Origin: Endozoicomonas_A sp049275935
Lineage (GTDB): Bacteria; Pseudomonadota; Gammaproteobacteria; Pseudomonadales; Endozoicomonadaceae
DNA length: 64,000 bases
NCBI RefSeq assembly: GCF_049275935.1
Contig: NZ_CP184830.1
Coordinates: 3,100,001-3,164,000 of the forward strand
Direction of reading: 5' to 3'
Shown here: positions 45,250 to 53,465 of the stretch, in pieces
Numbering within the stretch: the first letter of the stretch is position 1
How the letters are laid out: each line of letters starts with the position of its first letter
Program-made: the position numbers and the translations under genes
Notes under the pieces: generated by a model
The model's database searches: none
What the model was told of the DNA's origin: nothing
What the model saw: only the letters and a program-made list of their open reading frames with translations

Positions 45250-46152
45250 TCAGCCTTTTCCACGGGTTCGGGTTGATTTAGTTGCTTTGCTTTCAATAAA
45301 TTCGTAGATCATGCCAGCAACATTTTTTCCTGTTGCTGTTTCAATGCCCTGCAGTCCCGGAGAGGAGTTAACTTCCATAACGACTGGCCCATTGTCAGAT
45401 TGTAAAAGGTCGACACCACAGACATTCAGTCCCATTACTTTTGCGGCATTAACGGCAGTCGCTCTCTCCTCTTTTGACAAACGGACAAGCGTTGCTGTTC
45501 CACCGCGATGGAGGTTTGAGCGAAATTCTCCATCTGCTCCCTGTCGTTTTATAGCGGCTACGACTTTGCTGCCAATCACAAAGCAACGGAGATCTGCACC
45601 TCCTGCTTCTTTTATAAACTCCTGAACTAAAATATTAGCTTTCAACCCAAAAAAAGCCTCAATTATTGCTTCTGCTGCTTTCTGATTCTCTGCGAGAACT
45701 ACTCCGATACCCTGAGTACCTTCCAGTAATTTTATAACCAGGGGGGCTCCACCTACGTTTTTGATAAGGTCCTTTACATTCTCGGGTTTACAGGCAAAGC
45801 CTGTTCTCGGTAATCCAATATCTTTTCGTGACAACAATTGTAAAGAACGTAATTTGTCGCGAGAGCGAGTAATGGCAACAGATTCATTCACACAGAATGT
45901 GCCCATCATTTCAAATTGCCTGACGATGGCGGTGCCATAAAATGTAATTGAAGCGCCAATTCTTGGTATGACTGCGTCGTAGTATGGAAGAGACTCACCA
46001 TCACAACGAACAGTGGGGCGACTGCGTGTTACATCCATATAACATCGGAGTGTGTCAATAATATCAACTTCATGTCCTCTTTCTTCGCCGGCTTCTTTTA
46101 AACGACGAGTAGAGTACAGTTTGGGGTTGCGAGACAGTACTGCAATTTTCAT
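45250..46152 (-). CDS. rimK: RimK, ribosomal protein S6--L-glutamate ligase (ATP-grasp)
   Basis: 300 residues, equal to E. coli RimK, which adds glutamates to the C-terminus of ribosomal protein S6. N-terminal MKIAVLSRNPKLYSTRRLKEAG; ATP-grasp elements PLVIKLLEGTQGIGVVLAEN, QEFIKEAGGADLRCFVIG and the metal-binding VMEVNSSPGLQGIE are intact. The three-gene operon rimK - M14 deacylase - RimB-type protease suggests a glutamate-tail writing and trimming set. No unusual features; ATG has GGAGTCA upstream. Confidence 0.95.
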   Translation of the reverse strand: MKIAVLSRNPKLYSTRRLKEAGEERGHEVDIIDTLRCYMDVTRSRPTVRCDGESLPYYDAVIPRIGASITFYGTAIVRQFEMMGTFCVNESVAITRSRDKLRSLQLLSRKDIGLPRTGFACKPENVKDLIKNVGGAPLVIKLLEGTQGIGVVLAENQKAAEAIIEAFFGLKANILVQEFIKEAGGADLRCFVIGSKVVAAIKRQGADGEFRSNLHRGGTATLVRLSKEERATAVNAAKVMGLNVCGVDLLQSDNGPVVMEVNSSPGLQGIETATGKNVAGMIYEFIESKATKSTRTRGKG

Positions 46153-46388
46153 ATTGACTCCAAATTACTTCAAGATAGAAGTTTGTGGGAACAAACAAAC
46201 TTGATAAGAAATCTTTATTTCTTCAAAAATAGTCCGTCAGGGATGATGTGTTTCAGGCAGGTGGCAAATGTTCATGCGCTCGAGAATTGCACGACCCGGA
46301 GATAAACCTGCGAAAACGGCTGGAAGTTTCGCTCGACAAACCTTTGATACTTTTTCGGAACCCTGAAGAAAAAGTGTCTTGTCAGACA
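46153..46388. other. Intergenic region without recognisable features
   Basis: The 236 bp between the rimK start and the tmRNA terminator hold no open frame longer than about 40 codons and no repeat I can identify. The rimK promoter should lie here. Confidence 0.5.
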
Positions 46389-46428
46389 TAAAAAAAGCCC
46401 TGCAGATCAATTATCCACAGGGCTTTAT
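46389..46428 (-). terminator. Terminator of ssrA
   Basis: On the minus strand AAAGCCCTG (46418-46426) pairs with CAGGGCTTT (46394-46402), followed by TTTT. It starts five bases past the tmRNA 3' end. Confidence 0.85.
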
Positions 46429-46430
46429 AT

Positions 46431-46846
46431 TGGTGGAGGCGGCGGGAATTGAACCCGCGTCCGCCGATTCTCAGCCTTCGGCTCTACATGCTTAGATCCG
46501 CCTTTGGATTTAACTCAGTAACGACCCAGCGGTCGGGGTTCTACTGAGCGATCCTGTTAAGTTTTAGCTGGCCAGCCACAGGCATACCGGGCCTCGCGAG
46601 TCTACTTACGGTGACAGTCCAAAAACCGGCCAGTAGACGAGCCGGACAGACTGGAAGACTCGTAGGGTTTAGCTACGATTAAGCTGCAAGTGCGATCTCT
46701 TCTTGATCGAAGAGTTCGTTTTGAGCGTCTCCAAGAGCTACCAGGTTGGCAACTATAAGGTTTGTAGTGTTTTGATTAACGAGAACCACTACGTCCTCGG
46801 CATGCACCTAAGGTTTCGATACCGTCGTCGAATCCAGATCGCCCCC
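46431..46846 (-). ncRNA. ssrA: tmRNA (ssrA)
   Basis: 416 nt. The 5' end GGGGGCGATCTGGATTCGAC and the 3' end GTTCAATTCCCGCCGCCTCC plus ACCA form the tRNA-like acceptor (GGGGGCG pairs with CGCCTCC) and the T arm. GGTGCATGCCGAGG near the 5' end is the conserved tmRNA motif. The tag reading frame is at 46750-46679: resume codon GCC after TATAGTT, then ANLVALGD..., ending ...EEIALAA and TAA. That is 23 codons, against about ten in most gammaproteobacteria, but the degradation signal ALAA is kept. tmRNA with SmpB rescues stalled ribosomes. Confidence 0.96.
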
Positions 46847-46872
46847 GGATCAAAACTTCATTGGATCATTTA

Positions 46873-46901
46873 GTTATAGGCCATCTATAGAAGTAAGACA
46901 A
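46873..46901 (-). promoter_or_regulatory. Sigma-70 promoter of ssrA
   Basis: TTGTCT (-35, 46896-46901) and TATAAC (-10, 46873-46878) are spaced by exactly 17 bp. The mature 5' end lies 26 bp past the -10, leaving a short leader for RNase P processing. Confidence 0.65.
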
Positions 46902-46973
46902 TTTTTTATATATCTCGCTCCCATCTCTTATTGTTCCAGCAGCACCTGGCGCACAGAAGTCCGGCTGTTCAAA

Positions 46974-48284
46974 TTACCCCAGAATCTCTTTGATTTTAGA
47001 AATGTAATACAAAGGCAGGACTCTGGCAGCAGGGTCATCCAGTGAGCCTGTTGAACCAATCAGCTTGAGTGTTGTATTTGGGCTATATCGCTGGACATAA
47101 GTTTGCAGCGATTTGGCTCGAGTCCTTTTGCCACTTTTTACTTCTACAGGTACGATGTCACCTGCTTCGGTTTTATACAGAAATTCGATTTCACTTCTGG
47201 CGTATTCCCATGAATAGGTTGGCTTGCCGATCAGGGTGATGAGTTCGTTTTGTATGAAGTTTTCTGCGATAAAACCCTTGTAGTGATACTTCTGATCCCG
47301 ATGCTCCTTGTAGTTGATCTGCAGCATGTGTCCCAGTAAGCCAATATCGAATAAAAACAGTTTGAAGATATTTTCTTTGGCCAGTGGTTTAAGGGGGGAG
47401 TCAGGCTTGCAGTCTATGGGGTGACACTTGGATATCAGTCGGCAATTTTCCAGCCAGTTAATGGGGCCCGCCAGCTCTTTGTAGCGACTTTTTTTCTCTA
47501 AAACGTCTTTGAACTTAAACCGTTTAACTGAGTCGTCCATGGTATTGGATAACTGAACTGGCACATTTTTAAAAATTGCCTGTATATGTTGTGCAGAAAG
47601 TTTATCGGAGTACTTTCCGAAATCGCGCTCATAACCCGAGAGAAGTGAAGTATGTATTTGTTGGACTGTCCGGGTTCTTTCAGTGATGTCTTTATCAATC
47701 TCAAACCAGGCCTTTACTGCTTCTGGCATCCCTCCAACAAAGTAATAGTCAATAAGCAAACTGAAGAGCTTTTCATGAGCTACCTTACCCAGATTCATTT
47801 GTTCAAAAGCTTTAACCAGAGGCGGTTGATTGGAGGCCAGGAGGAATTCCTCAAATGTCATTGGGTAGAGTTCAAGCCATTCCACCTTACCAACGGGAAA
47901 TGAATCCAGAAGACCAATATTTGACCCCGATGCACAAAGATACATATGAGGACACTGTTCAGCAAAAAACTTCAGGGAGTGAAGGGCCGCCAGACATTCT
48001 CCAACCTCATCGAAAATGATGAGATCTTTTTGCCTGTCAATGCTGATGTTCAGTTCAATCTCAATATTGGTGATAATATCGTCTGGTTTGAGAGAGTCGG
48101 CAAACAGATTCGCCAAACCGGGCTGCTCAAGAAAATCCAGGCGTATGACTTGTTCGAAGTGTCCACCGAACAGTGTTTCAAGGAGAAAAGATTTGCCCGT
48201 TTGCCTTGCACCATCAAGCAGAACAGGCTTTCTCGAAGGGCTTTGCTTCCAATCAAGCAGTTTTTTCAGCAACAATCTTTTCAT
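46974..48284 (-). CDS. AAA ATPase with DUF4143 domain
   Basis: 436 residues. AAA_14-type N-terminus: Walker A LLDGARQTGKS (residues 25-32 GARQTGKS), Walker B LIIFDEVGE, sensor-like LCASGSNIGLL. The C-terminal DUF4143 part has the ENFIQNELI helix and the nuclease-like YSWEYARSEIEFLYKT...IVPVEVKSG pattern that recalls PD-(D/E)xK folds. Function of the family is not established; members are sporadic and mobile and often suspected in toxin or defence contexts. Two perfect-core palindromes upstream (48331-48392) could control it. No partner gene. Confidence 0.88.
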   Translation of the reverse strand: MKRLLLKKLLDWKQSPSRKPVLLDGARQTGKSFLLETLFGGHFEQVIRLDFLEQPGLANLFADSLKPDDIITNIEIELNISIDRQKDLIIFDEVGECLAALHSLKFFAEQCPHMYLCASGSNIGLLDSFPVGKVEWLELYPMTFEEFLLASNQPPLVKAFEQMNLGKVAHEKLFSLLIDYYFVGGMPEAVKAWFEIDKDITERTRTVQQIHTSLLSGYERDFGKYSDKLSAQHIQAIFKNVPVQLSNTMDDSVKRFKFKDVLEKKSRYKELAGPINWLENCRLISKCHPIDCKPDSPLKPLAKENIFKLFLFDIGLLGHMLQINYKEHRDQKYHYKGFIAENFIQNELITLIGKPTYSWEYARSEIEFLYKTEAGDIVPVEVKSGKRTRAKSLQTYVQRYSPNTTLKLIGSTGSLDDPAARVLPLYYISKIKEILG

Positions 48285-48330
48285 GGGTTATGTCGGATTT
48301 TTGATCGTTCTTAGATAAAGTGTAGGTGTA

Positions 48331-48392
48331 TACACTTTTATGCGCAATAAAGTGTATTTTTATAACATTTTATTGCGCATAAAAATGTTATA
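48331..48392. promoter_or_regulatory. Pair of palindromes upstream of the DUF4143 ATPase
   Basis: TACACTTTTATGCGCAATAA with its dyad partner (48331-48356), and TATAACATTTTATTGCGC with its partner (48361-48392). Both contain the core TTATGCGCAATAA or its reverse complement, facing each other. Likely operator pair or element ends, 47 bp before the ATG. The rest of the gap 48393-48698 shows nothing recognisable. Confidence 0.6.
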
Positions 48393-48698
48393 ACAGTTTT
48401 TTGCGTGGCCAATATTCTGCCCCAAGAGGTGAGGCATGAAGGTAGATCTGTCATCAGTTCGCTGCAGACAAAGGGAGTATGACCCTCAGAGATTTATTCG
48501 ATATGCACCCGCCATTTCACGCCCGCTTCACTTTATGCTATTTTCCCACGACCCTGACGATCAGGAGCCTGTCCGAGTCTGACAGAAAGGACTCACCCGC
48601 ATAAATGATACGGGTAGAAAACGGTGGCCTTTGTCCCGTCACATTCAGCAAACAGCACTGTTTCAAGCCCATAAACCAGTCTGGTGACAGGTTATTCA

Positions 48699-50081
48699 AT
48701 GACCGTACAAGAAAAACTGCCCAACACACTGACGTCAGCAAGCCCCCTGTCGTCTGAGGTATCCGAACAGCCTGCCAGGTCACTTAAAATCTGTCTGCTG
48801 TGTTATCGAAGTCATCCCTTTGTGGGCGGTCAGGGCATCTATCTCAAGTACCTGAGCAAGGCTCTGGTGGAAGCCGGTCATCAGGTTGATGTTATTTCCG
48901 GCCCTCCTTATCCGGATCTTGATCCCCGGGTGGGTCTGATTGAAATCCCCAGTCTGGATCTGTTCAACCAGCAAAGTCATGTCACAGCCCTGAGACCCAG
49001 ACACCTGAAATCCTGGTCTGATTTCTTTGAGTGGTGGGCCATGCTGACCGGAGGCTTTGCCGAGCCCTACACATTTACTCGTCGTGTCGTGAAATATCTG
49101 CGCAAAAACGGTCATGACTACGACATTATTCATGACAACCAGAGTCTCGGCTATGGCCTTCTGGACCTGCAAAAACAGGGTATTCCCGTTGTAGCCACCG
49201 TCCATCACCCCATAACCCGGGACAGACAGTTGGCTCTGGATGCCGCGCCTGACTGGAAGCACCGTCTGTTGACTCGTCGCTGGTATTCCTTCCTGACCAT
49301 GCAGGGCAAAGTGGTTCGTAAACTGAAGCACATTGTCACTGTTTCGGAGCAGTCCCGGGGGGATATTGCTGAAGCCTTTGAGCGTCCAGCTGACGACATT
49401 AGTCTTATTTATAATGGGATTGATACCGAAGTCTTCAGTCCTCAACCCCATATCGAACGCAAGCCGTTCAGAATTATGACAACAGCCTCTGCGGACCAGC
49501 CTCTGAAAGGTTTAAAACACCTTCTGGAAGCCATGGCTTTGTTAAAACCGGACTATCCTGAGCTGGAACTGCTGGTGGTAGGCAAACTGAGAGCAGGTGG
49601 TCAGACAGAGCGGCAGTTGAAACAACTGAATCTTGGTTCAGTGGTAACTTTTGTGTCCGGCATTTCCACTGAACAAATGGTGGAATACTATTCCCAGGCC
49701 GCCATTGCTGTGACCCCTTCACTCTATGAGGGTTTTGGGCTGCCGGCCGGAGAAGCCATGTCCTGTGGATGTGCGGTAATTTCTTCAGACGGAGGAGCTC
49801 TCCCTGAAGTTGTGGGAGATGCTGGCCTGATTGTCCGGGCTGGCAACAGCAAAGCCCTGGCACAAGCCTTGCGGACACTGTTGGAAAACCCTGAACAGCG
49901 GATGAAATACGGCCAGCTTGGCCGACAACGAATTCTGGATACCTTCTGCTGGAAACTAGCCGCCAGACAGTTCAGCCAGTATTACCTGAACCTGTTGGAT
50001 ACTGAACAAGAACCCGAAGAATTAAAAGCCACAATCGCTGCCGATGCAGAGCCTGACCAGCGAACCGCTGTCAGCGGATGA
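48699..50081 (+). CDS. Glycosyltransferase family 4 (GT-B)
   Basis: 460 residues. N-terminal Rossmann start ICLLCYRSHPFVGGQGIYLKYLSKAL and the C-terminal nucleotide-sugar site SLYEGFGLPAGEAMSCGCAVISSDGGALPEVVGDAG with the EX7E arrangement define GT4. Donor and acceptor unknown. The ATG at 48699 has AGG upstream; an in-frame GTG at 48684 is less likely. It heads an operon with a SAM methyltransferase (23 bp later) and an alpha/alpha-barrel protein, and is probably part of an envelope polysaccharide or glycolipid pathway. Confidence 0.9.
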   Translation: MTVQEKLPNTLTSASPLSSEVSEQPARSLKICLLCYRSHPFVGGQGIYLKYLSKALVEAGHQVDVISGPPYPDLDPRVGLIEIPSLDLFNQQSHVTALRPRHLKSWSDFFEWWAMLTGGFAEPYTFTRRVVKYLRKNGHDYDIIHDNQSLGYGLLDLQKQGIPVVATVHHPITRDRQLALDAAPDWKHRLLTRRWYSFLTMQGKVVRKLKHIVTVSEQSRGDIAEAFERPADDISLIYNGIDTEVFSPQPHIERKPFRIMTTASADQPLKGLKHLLEAMALLKPDYPELELLVVGKLRAGGQTERQLKQLNLGSVVTFVSGISTEQMVEYYSQAAIAVTPSLYEGFGLPAGEAMSCGCAVISSDGGALPEVVGDAGLIVRAGNSKALAQALRTLLENPEQRMKYGQLGRQRILDTFCWKLAARQFSQYYLNLLDTEQEPEELKATIAADAEPDQRTAVSG

Positions 50082-50104
50082 TGCCAGAGGATAACTGAAA
50101 CAAT

Positions 50105-50863
50105 ATGCAAACCATAGATTTTAATCGTCTGAAGTTACGCAGTGGCGATAAAGTGCTGGACGTGGGTTGCGGTGAGGGCCGTCACTCCATCGCAGCCTGG
50201 CTGAAGGTCAGAGTGGATGTGACAGGTTTGGACCTTTGCGAAAAAGACTTGCAAACAGCCCGTGACAGGCAGCAGGAGTCTGAACAATTTCTGCAGGGGG
50301 CAGAAGACGGTCGCAGTCTTCGTTTTATTCAGGGCAACGCTCTGGAATTGCCTTTTGAAGACGACACGTTCGACAAAATAATCTGTTCCGAAGTGTTGGA
50401 GCATATTCCCGATTACCTGGGGGTGCTGGCCGAGATCAAACGGGTATTGAAGCCCGATGGTTTGCTGGCAGTCAGTGTGCCCAGAGCCTGGCCGGAAGAG
50501 ATCTGCTGGCGACTGAGCAAAGCATACCATGAGGTGGAAGGTGGCCATATTCGCATCTTCAACGCCACGCATCTGCGCCATGATATCGAATCGCTTGGCT
50601 GGCGTCGTTATTCACGACACTGGGCTCACGCCCTGCACGTTCCCTACTGGTGGCTGAAGTGCTGGAAATGGGAACAGCCCTCTAAACTGGTCGATCACTA
50701 TCACAAACTGCTGGTATGGGATCTTATGAAAAAGCCGAAGGTGACCCGCATTACCGAAAAGCTGCTTGATCCGGTCATGGGAAAAAGTGTCGTGATGTAC
50801 TTCGAGTGGGAGTCAGGCAGAGGTAAATCCAACGATACCAACAAGGAGGTCTGTTATGGATAG
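50105..50863 (+). CDS. Class I SAM-dependent methyltransferase
   Basis: 252 residues. SAM motif I VLDVGCGEGRHSIAAW at residues 18-33, the acidic loop VTGLDLCEKDL, post-I LELPFEDDTFDKIICSEVLEHI and motif with LKPDGLLAVSVP are clear. Substrate unknown. Located between the GT4 gene and the next protein, overlapping the latter by 8 bp, which implies translational coupling. GAGGATAAC precedes the ATG. Confidence 0.9.
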   Translation: MQTIDFNRLKLRSGDKVLDVGCGEGRHSIAAWLKVRVDVTGLDLCEKDLQTARDRQQESEQFLQGAEDGRSLRFIQGNALELPFEDDTFDKIICSEVLEHIPDYLGVLAEIKRVLKPDGLLAVSVPRAWPEEICWRLSKAYHEVEGGHIRIFNATHLRHDIESLGWRRYSRHWAHALHVPYWWLKCWKWEQPSKLVDHYHKLLVWDLMKKPKVTRITEKLLDPVMGKSVVMYFEWESGRGKSNDTNKEVCYG

Positions 50864-51947
50864 CCTGCTGCTGACCAAAGGCCTGTTCCCAAGAGATTTT
50901 CTCAACAAAACAGCAGAGCACATCCTCTCTGTACAGCAGGAAGATGGCAGCATTCCCTGGTTTACCGGTGGCAAGCTGGACCCCTGGGATCATACCGAAG
51001 CGGCCATGGGACTGAGTATTATTGGTCATTATTCTGAAGCTGAAAGCGCCTATGGCTGGCTGCGAAAAGAGCAGCTGGAAGATGGCAGCTGGTTCGCCAA
51101 CTATCAGGACGGCAAGCCTCTATACAGTGATAAGCGAGAAACGAACTTTGTCGCCTATGTGGCGACCGGTGTCTGGCATCACTATCTGATTACTGAAAAT
51201 ATCGGGTTTCTGGAACTGAACTGGCCCATGGTCGAAAGTGCTATCCAGTTTGTATTACGACAACAGTCGTCTACTGGCGAGATTTATTGGGCGGTCATGG
51301 AAGATGGTGAGCCACACAAAGACGCGCTGATTACAGGCTGCTCTTCGGTTCTGAAAAGTCTCGAATGCGCCATTCTGATCGCTCAAGCGCTGAACAGGAA
51401 GGTTGAGCCATGGCTCAATGCCTGGCAACAGTTGGGGCAGGCTCTGAAATTCCATCCCGAGTACTTCGACCGCACCTGGGAAAGCAAAGAGCGTTTTTCC
51501 ATGGACTGGTTTTATCCCATTCTGGCCGGTGTCTTCCGTGGTCAGGAAGCCCGTGACCGAATCCAGACATTCTGGGACAAGTTTGTACGTAAAGACATGG
51601 GCTGTCTCTGTGTCAGCGATCAACCCTGGGTCACCATCGCTGAATCCTGCGAGCTGACCATGGCGCTGCTGGCTGCCGGTGAAAAGCAGAAAGCCACTCA
51701 GCTCTATAGCTGGTTGCACAACTGGCGTGACAGTGATGGCGGCTATTGGACAGGCTATCAATACGTTGAAGAGGTGATCTGGCCGCAGGAAAAAACGACC
51801 TGGACTGCCGGTGCTATTTTGCTGGCAGCCGATGCTCTGACCGAGCACACAGCCGCTTCCCGTCTGTTCCTGGAATCAAGTCTGGAGATAAAACCGGAAG
51901 TGGAACTGCCAGAAACCGAAGAAGCTCTGGCAGCAGTTAACAATTAA
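50856..51947 (+). CDS. Prenyltransferase/terpene-cyclase-like alpha/alpha-barrel protein
   Basis: 363 residues. Repeated helical hairpins with QxxDGSW/IPWF-like turns (VQQEDGSIPWFTGG, EQLEDGSWFANYQDG, WRDSDGGYWTGYQY) are typical of squalene-cyclase/prenyltransferase-like or glycoside-hydrolase-like (alpha/alpha)6 barrels. No DxDD or DDxxD motif is visible, so cyclase activity is doubtful; a glycan or sugar-binding or hydrolase role is possible. The ATG at 50856 sits in an AAGGAGG context and overlaps the upstream gene by 8 bp, so co-translation is likely. Confidence 0.65.
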   Translation: MDSLLLTKGLFPRDFLNKTAEHILSVQQEDGSIPWFTGGKLDPWDHTEAAMGLSIIGHYSEAESAYGWLRKEQLEDGSWFANYQDGKPLYSDKRETNFVAYVATGVWHHYLITENIGFLELNWPMVESAIQFVLRQQSSTGEIYWAVMEDGEPHKDALITGCSSVLKSLECAILIAQALNRKVEPWLNAWQQLGQALKFHPEYFDRTWESKERFSMDWFYPILAGVFRGQEARDRIQTFWDKFVRKDMGCLCVSDQPWVTIAESCELTMALLAAGEKQKATQLYSWLHNWRDSDGGYWTGYQYVEEVIWPQEKTTWTAGAILLAADALTEHTAASRLFLESSLEIKPEVELPETEEALAAVNN

Positions 51948-52561
51948 AGGCGGCGGAAAAGCCCCAGAGTGTTGACCATGGGCAGCTCTTCAAACAATCC
52001 GGAGGCTTTCGCCAGCTTCGAGATATTGTAGGGTGCCTGCCCACCGTCTTTGGGATCGGGGAAGATATCGTGTATGGCCAGAATGCCGCCGGGCTTGATA
52101 AAGCTGACCCAGCTGCGAAAATCTGTCCGGGCGGCTGCTTCACTGTGACCGCCGTCAATAAACACCATGCCCAGAGGCGTGGCCCAGTGACGGGATGCTA
52201 CCGCTGAAGGTGCAACAACAGGGACAACCGTATCTTCCAGTTTGGCTTCGCGCATTGTGGTTCGGAACGCTTTAAAGCTATCCATCTGTTGAATGCTGGC
52301 ATCGTAGAGGTCACTGTCATGGTACTCTTCTCCCAGCTGGTGCTCTTCTGAACCCCGGTGGTGATCGACGGCGTAGAGCACACTGTTATTTTGCTGACAG
52401 GCAACACCCAGGTAGACCGTAGACTTGCCACAGTAACTGCCAATTTCCAGACAGGGGCCCAGCTGGCTGGCTTTCAGGGCGAACTGATAAAGTGCTTCAC
52501 CTTCATCCGGTGCCAGAAAGCCTTTAACCGAATCGATATTGAGTGGCAGTTTTAGAGGCAT
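51944..52561 (-). CDS. Class I SAM-dependent methyltransferase (Methyltransf_24 type)
   Basis: About 205 residues from the ATG at 52561; the frame is open to 52705 but that part is low-complexity and overlaps the next gene divergently. SAM-binding PCLEIGSYCGKSTVYLG and the acidic VLYAVDHHRGSEEH, then MVFIDGGHSEAAARTDFRSW with GGILAIHDIF, match the CmcI/caffeoyl-CoA-like O-methyltransferase group. Tail-to-tail 4-bp overlap with the barrel-protein gene. Substrate unknown, but probably the same envelope-glycan cluster. Confidence 0.85.
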   Translation of the reverse strand: MPLKLPLNIDSVKGFLAPDEGEALYQFALKASQLGPCLEIGSYCGKSTVYLGVACQQNNSVLYAVDHHRGSEEHQLGEEYHDSDLYDASIQQMDSFKAFRTTMREAKLEDTVVPVVAPSAVASRHWATPLGMVFIDGGHSEAAARTDFRSWVSFIKPGGILAIHDIFPDPKDGGQAPYNISKLAKASGLFEELPMVNTLGLFRRL

Positions 52562-52564
52562 AGC

Positions 52565-52609
52565 TTGTAAAAGACCCGTTTGTAAAAGACCCGTCTGTAA
52601 AGAGGTCGT
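52565..52609. repeat. 15-bp tandem repeat, three units
   Basis: TTGTAAAAGACCCGT occurs twice exactly (52565-52579, 52580-52594), then once degenerately (52595-52609). It lies at the 5' end of the Methyltransf_24 gene, where it would add LQTG units if translation began upstream. Confidence 0.7.
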
Positions 52610-52690
52610 TCGTTTTTTCAACTTATACGTCGGAAGTAGTTCAGTCAGATGACTGGCTGCAAAGGCATAATAACAAATCAGGCTTGGACA

Positions 52691-53413
52691 GTGCGTAAAA
52701 ATCATAAACCTTTCTGGATCAAGGTGCTCTCAGACCGCTGGCAGCGGTTTTATATCCGGCACTTTTTCAGCAAACATTTTGAACATCTGGGCGAACACCC
52801 CATGGTGGTTCACCCTTCTACTGTCAATGTTCATGGTGCCGGTATTTCCATTGGTCGTTTTGTCCACCTGATCAGTATCCGCCATAACCCGGTCAGTCTT
52901 TCCACCTGGAGCGGCCGGGGAATCCAGGGTGATATCAAAATAGGTGATCATTGCCTGATATCTCCGGGAACTACAATATCTTCAGCAGCCAGCATTACCA
53001 TTGGTGACAACTGTATGTTAGCCGCCGATTGCTACATATCCGACAGCGACTGGCACGGTCTCTATAACCGTCTGCGCCCCTTCCGTTGCAGCAAACCTAT
53101 TGTGCTGGAAGATAATGTCTGGGTGGGGCACGGTGCGAAAGTTGGCAAGGGTATCACTATAGGCGAGAACAGTGTTGTGGCAGCAGGTGCGGTGGTTGTG
53201 AAAGACGTGCCTCCCAATACGGTAGTGGGAGGCAATCCGGCTAAAGTTATTAAAAAGCTGAACCCCCAACGCCGGATGCTGAAGAGAGAATTTATGTTTC
53301 GGGACAGCGATCGTTTCCTTCACATGCAGGAGGAACTGGATCGCTATGTTTTGGGGGGGAATAGCCTGAGAGGCTGGGTTCGTCACAAGCTTTTTCCCAG
53401 AAAAGGGGATTAA
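52691..53413 (+). CDS. Acyltransferase with left-handed beta-helix (hexapeptide repeats)
   Basis: About 241 residues from a GTG at 52691 (alternative ATG at 52649, which would overlap the divergent gene). Hexapeptide repeats such as IKIGDHCLISPGTTISSAASITIGDNCMLA and VWVGHGAKVGKGITIGENSVVAAGAVVVKDVPPNTVVGGNPAKVI are the hallmark of LbH acetyl- or acyltransferases of the WbbJ/maltose O-acetyltransferase type. Probably O-acylates a sugar, consistent with the adjacent glycosyltransferase cluster. Confidence 0.88.
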   Translation: MRKNHKPFWIKVLSDRWQRFYIRHFFSKHFEHLGEHPMVVHPSTVNVHGAGISIGRFVHLISIRHNPVSLSTWSGRGIQGDIKIGDHCLISPGTTISSAASITIGDNCMLAADCYISDSDWHGLYNRLRPFRCSKPIVLEDNVWVGHGAKVGKGITIGENSVVAAGAVVVKDVPPNTVVGGNPAKVIKKLNPQRRMLKREFMFRDSDRFLHMQEELDRYVLGGNSLRGWVRHKLFPRKGD

Positions 53414-53465
53414 CTTTGACTCCCCGGCAGGCTCTCATGAACAATTAGCCCGGAATCAAGCGAGT

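Noticed and set aside
46974..48284. DUF4143 ATPase as part of a toxin-antitoxin or defence operon
   Set aside because: No partner gene is adjacent on the same strand, so the claim cannot be supported.
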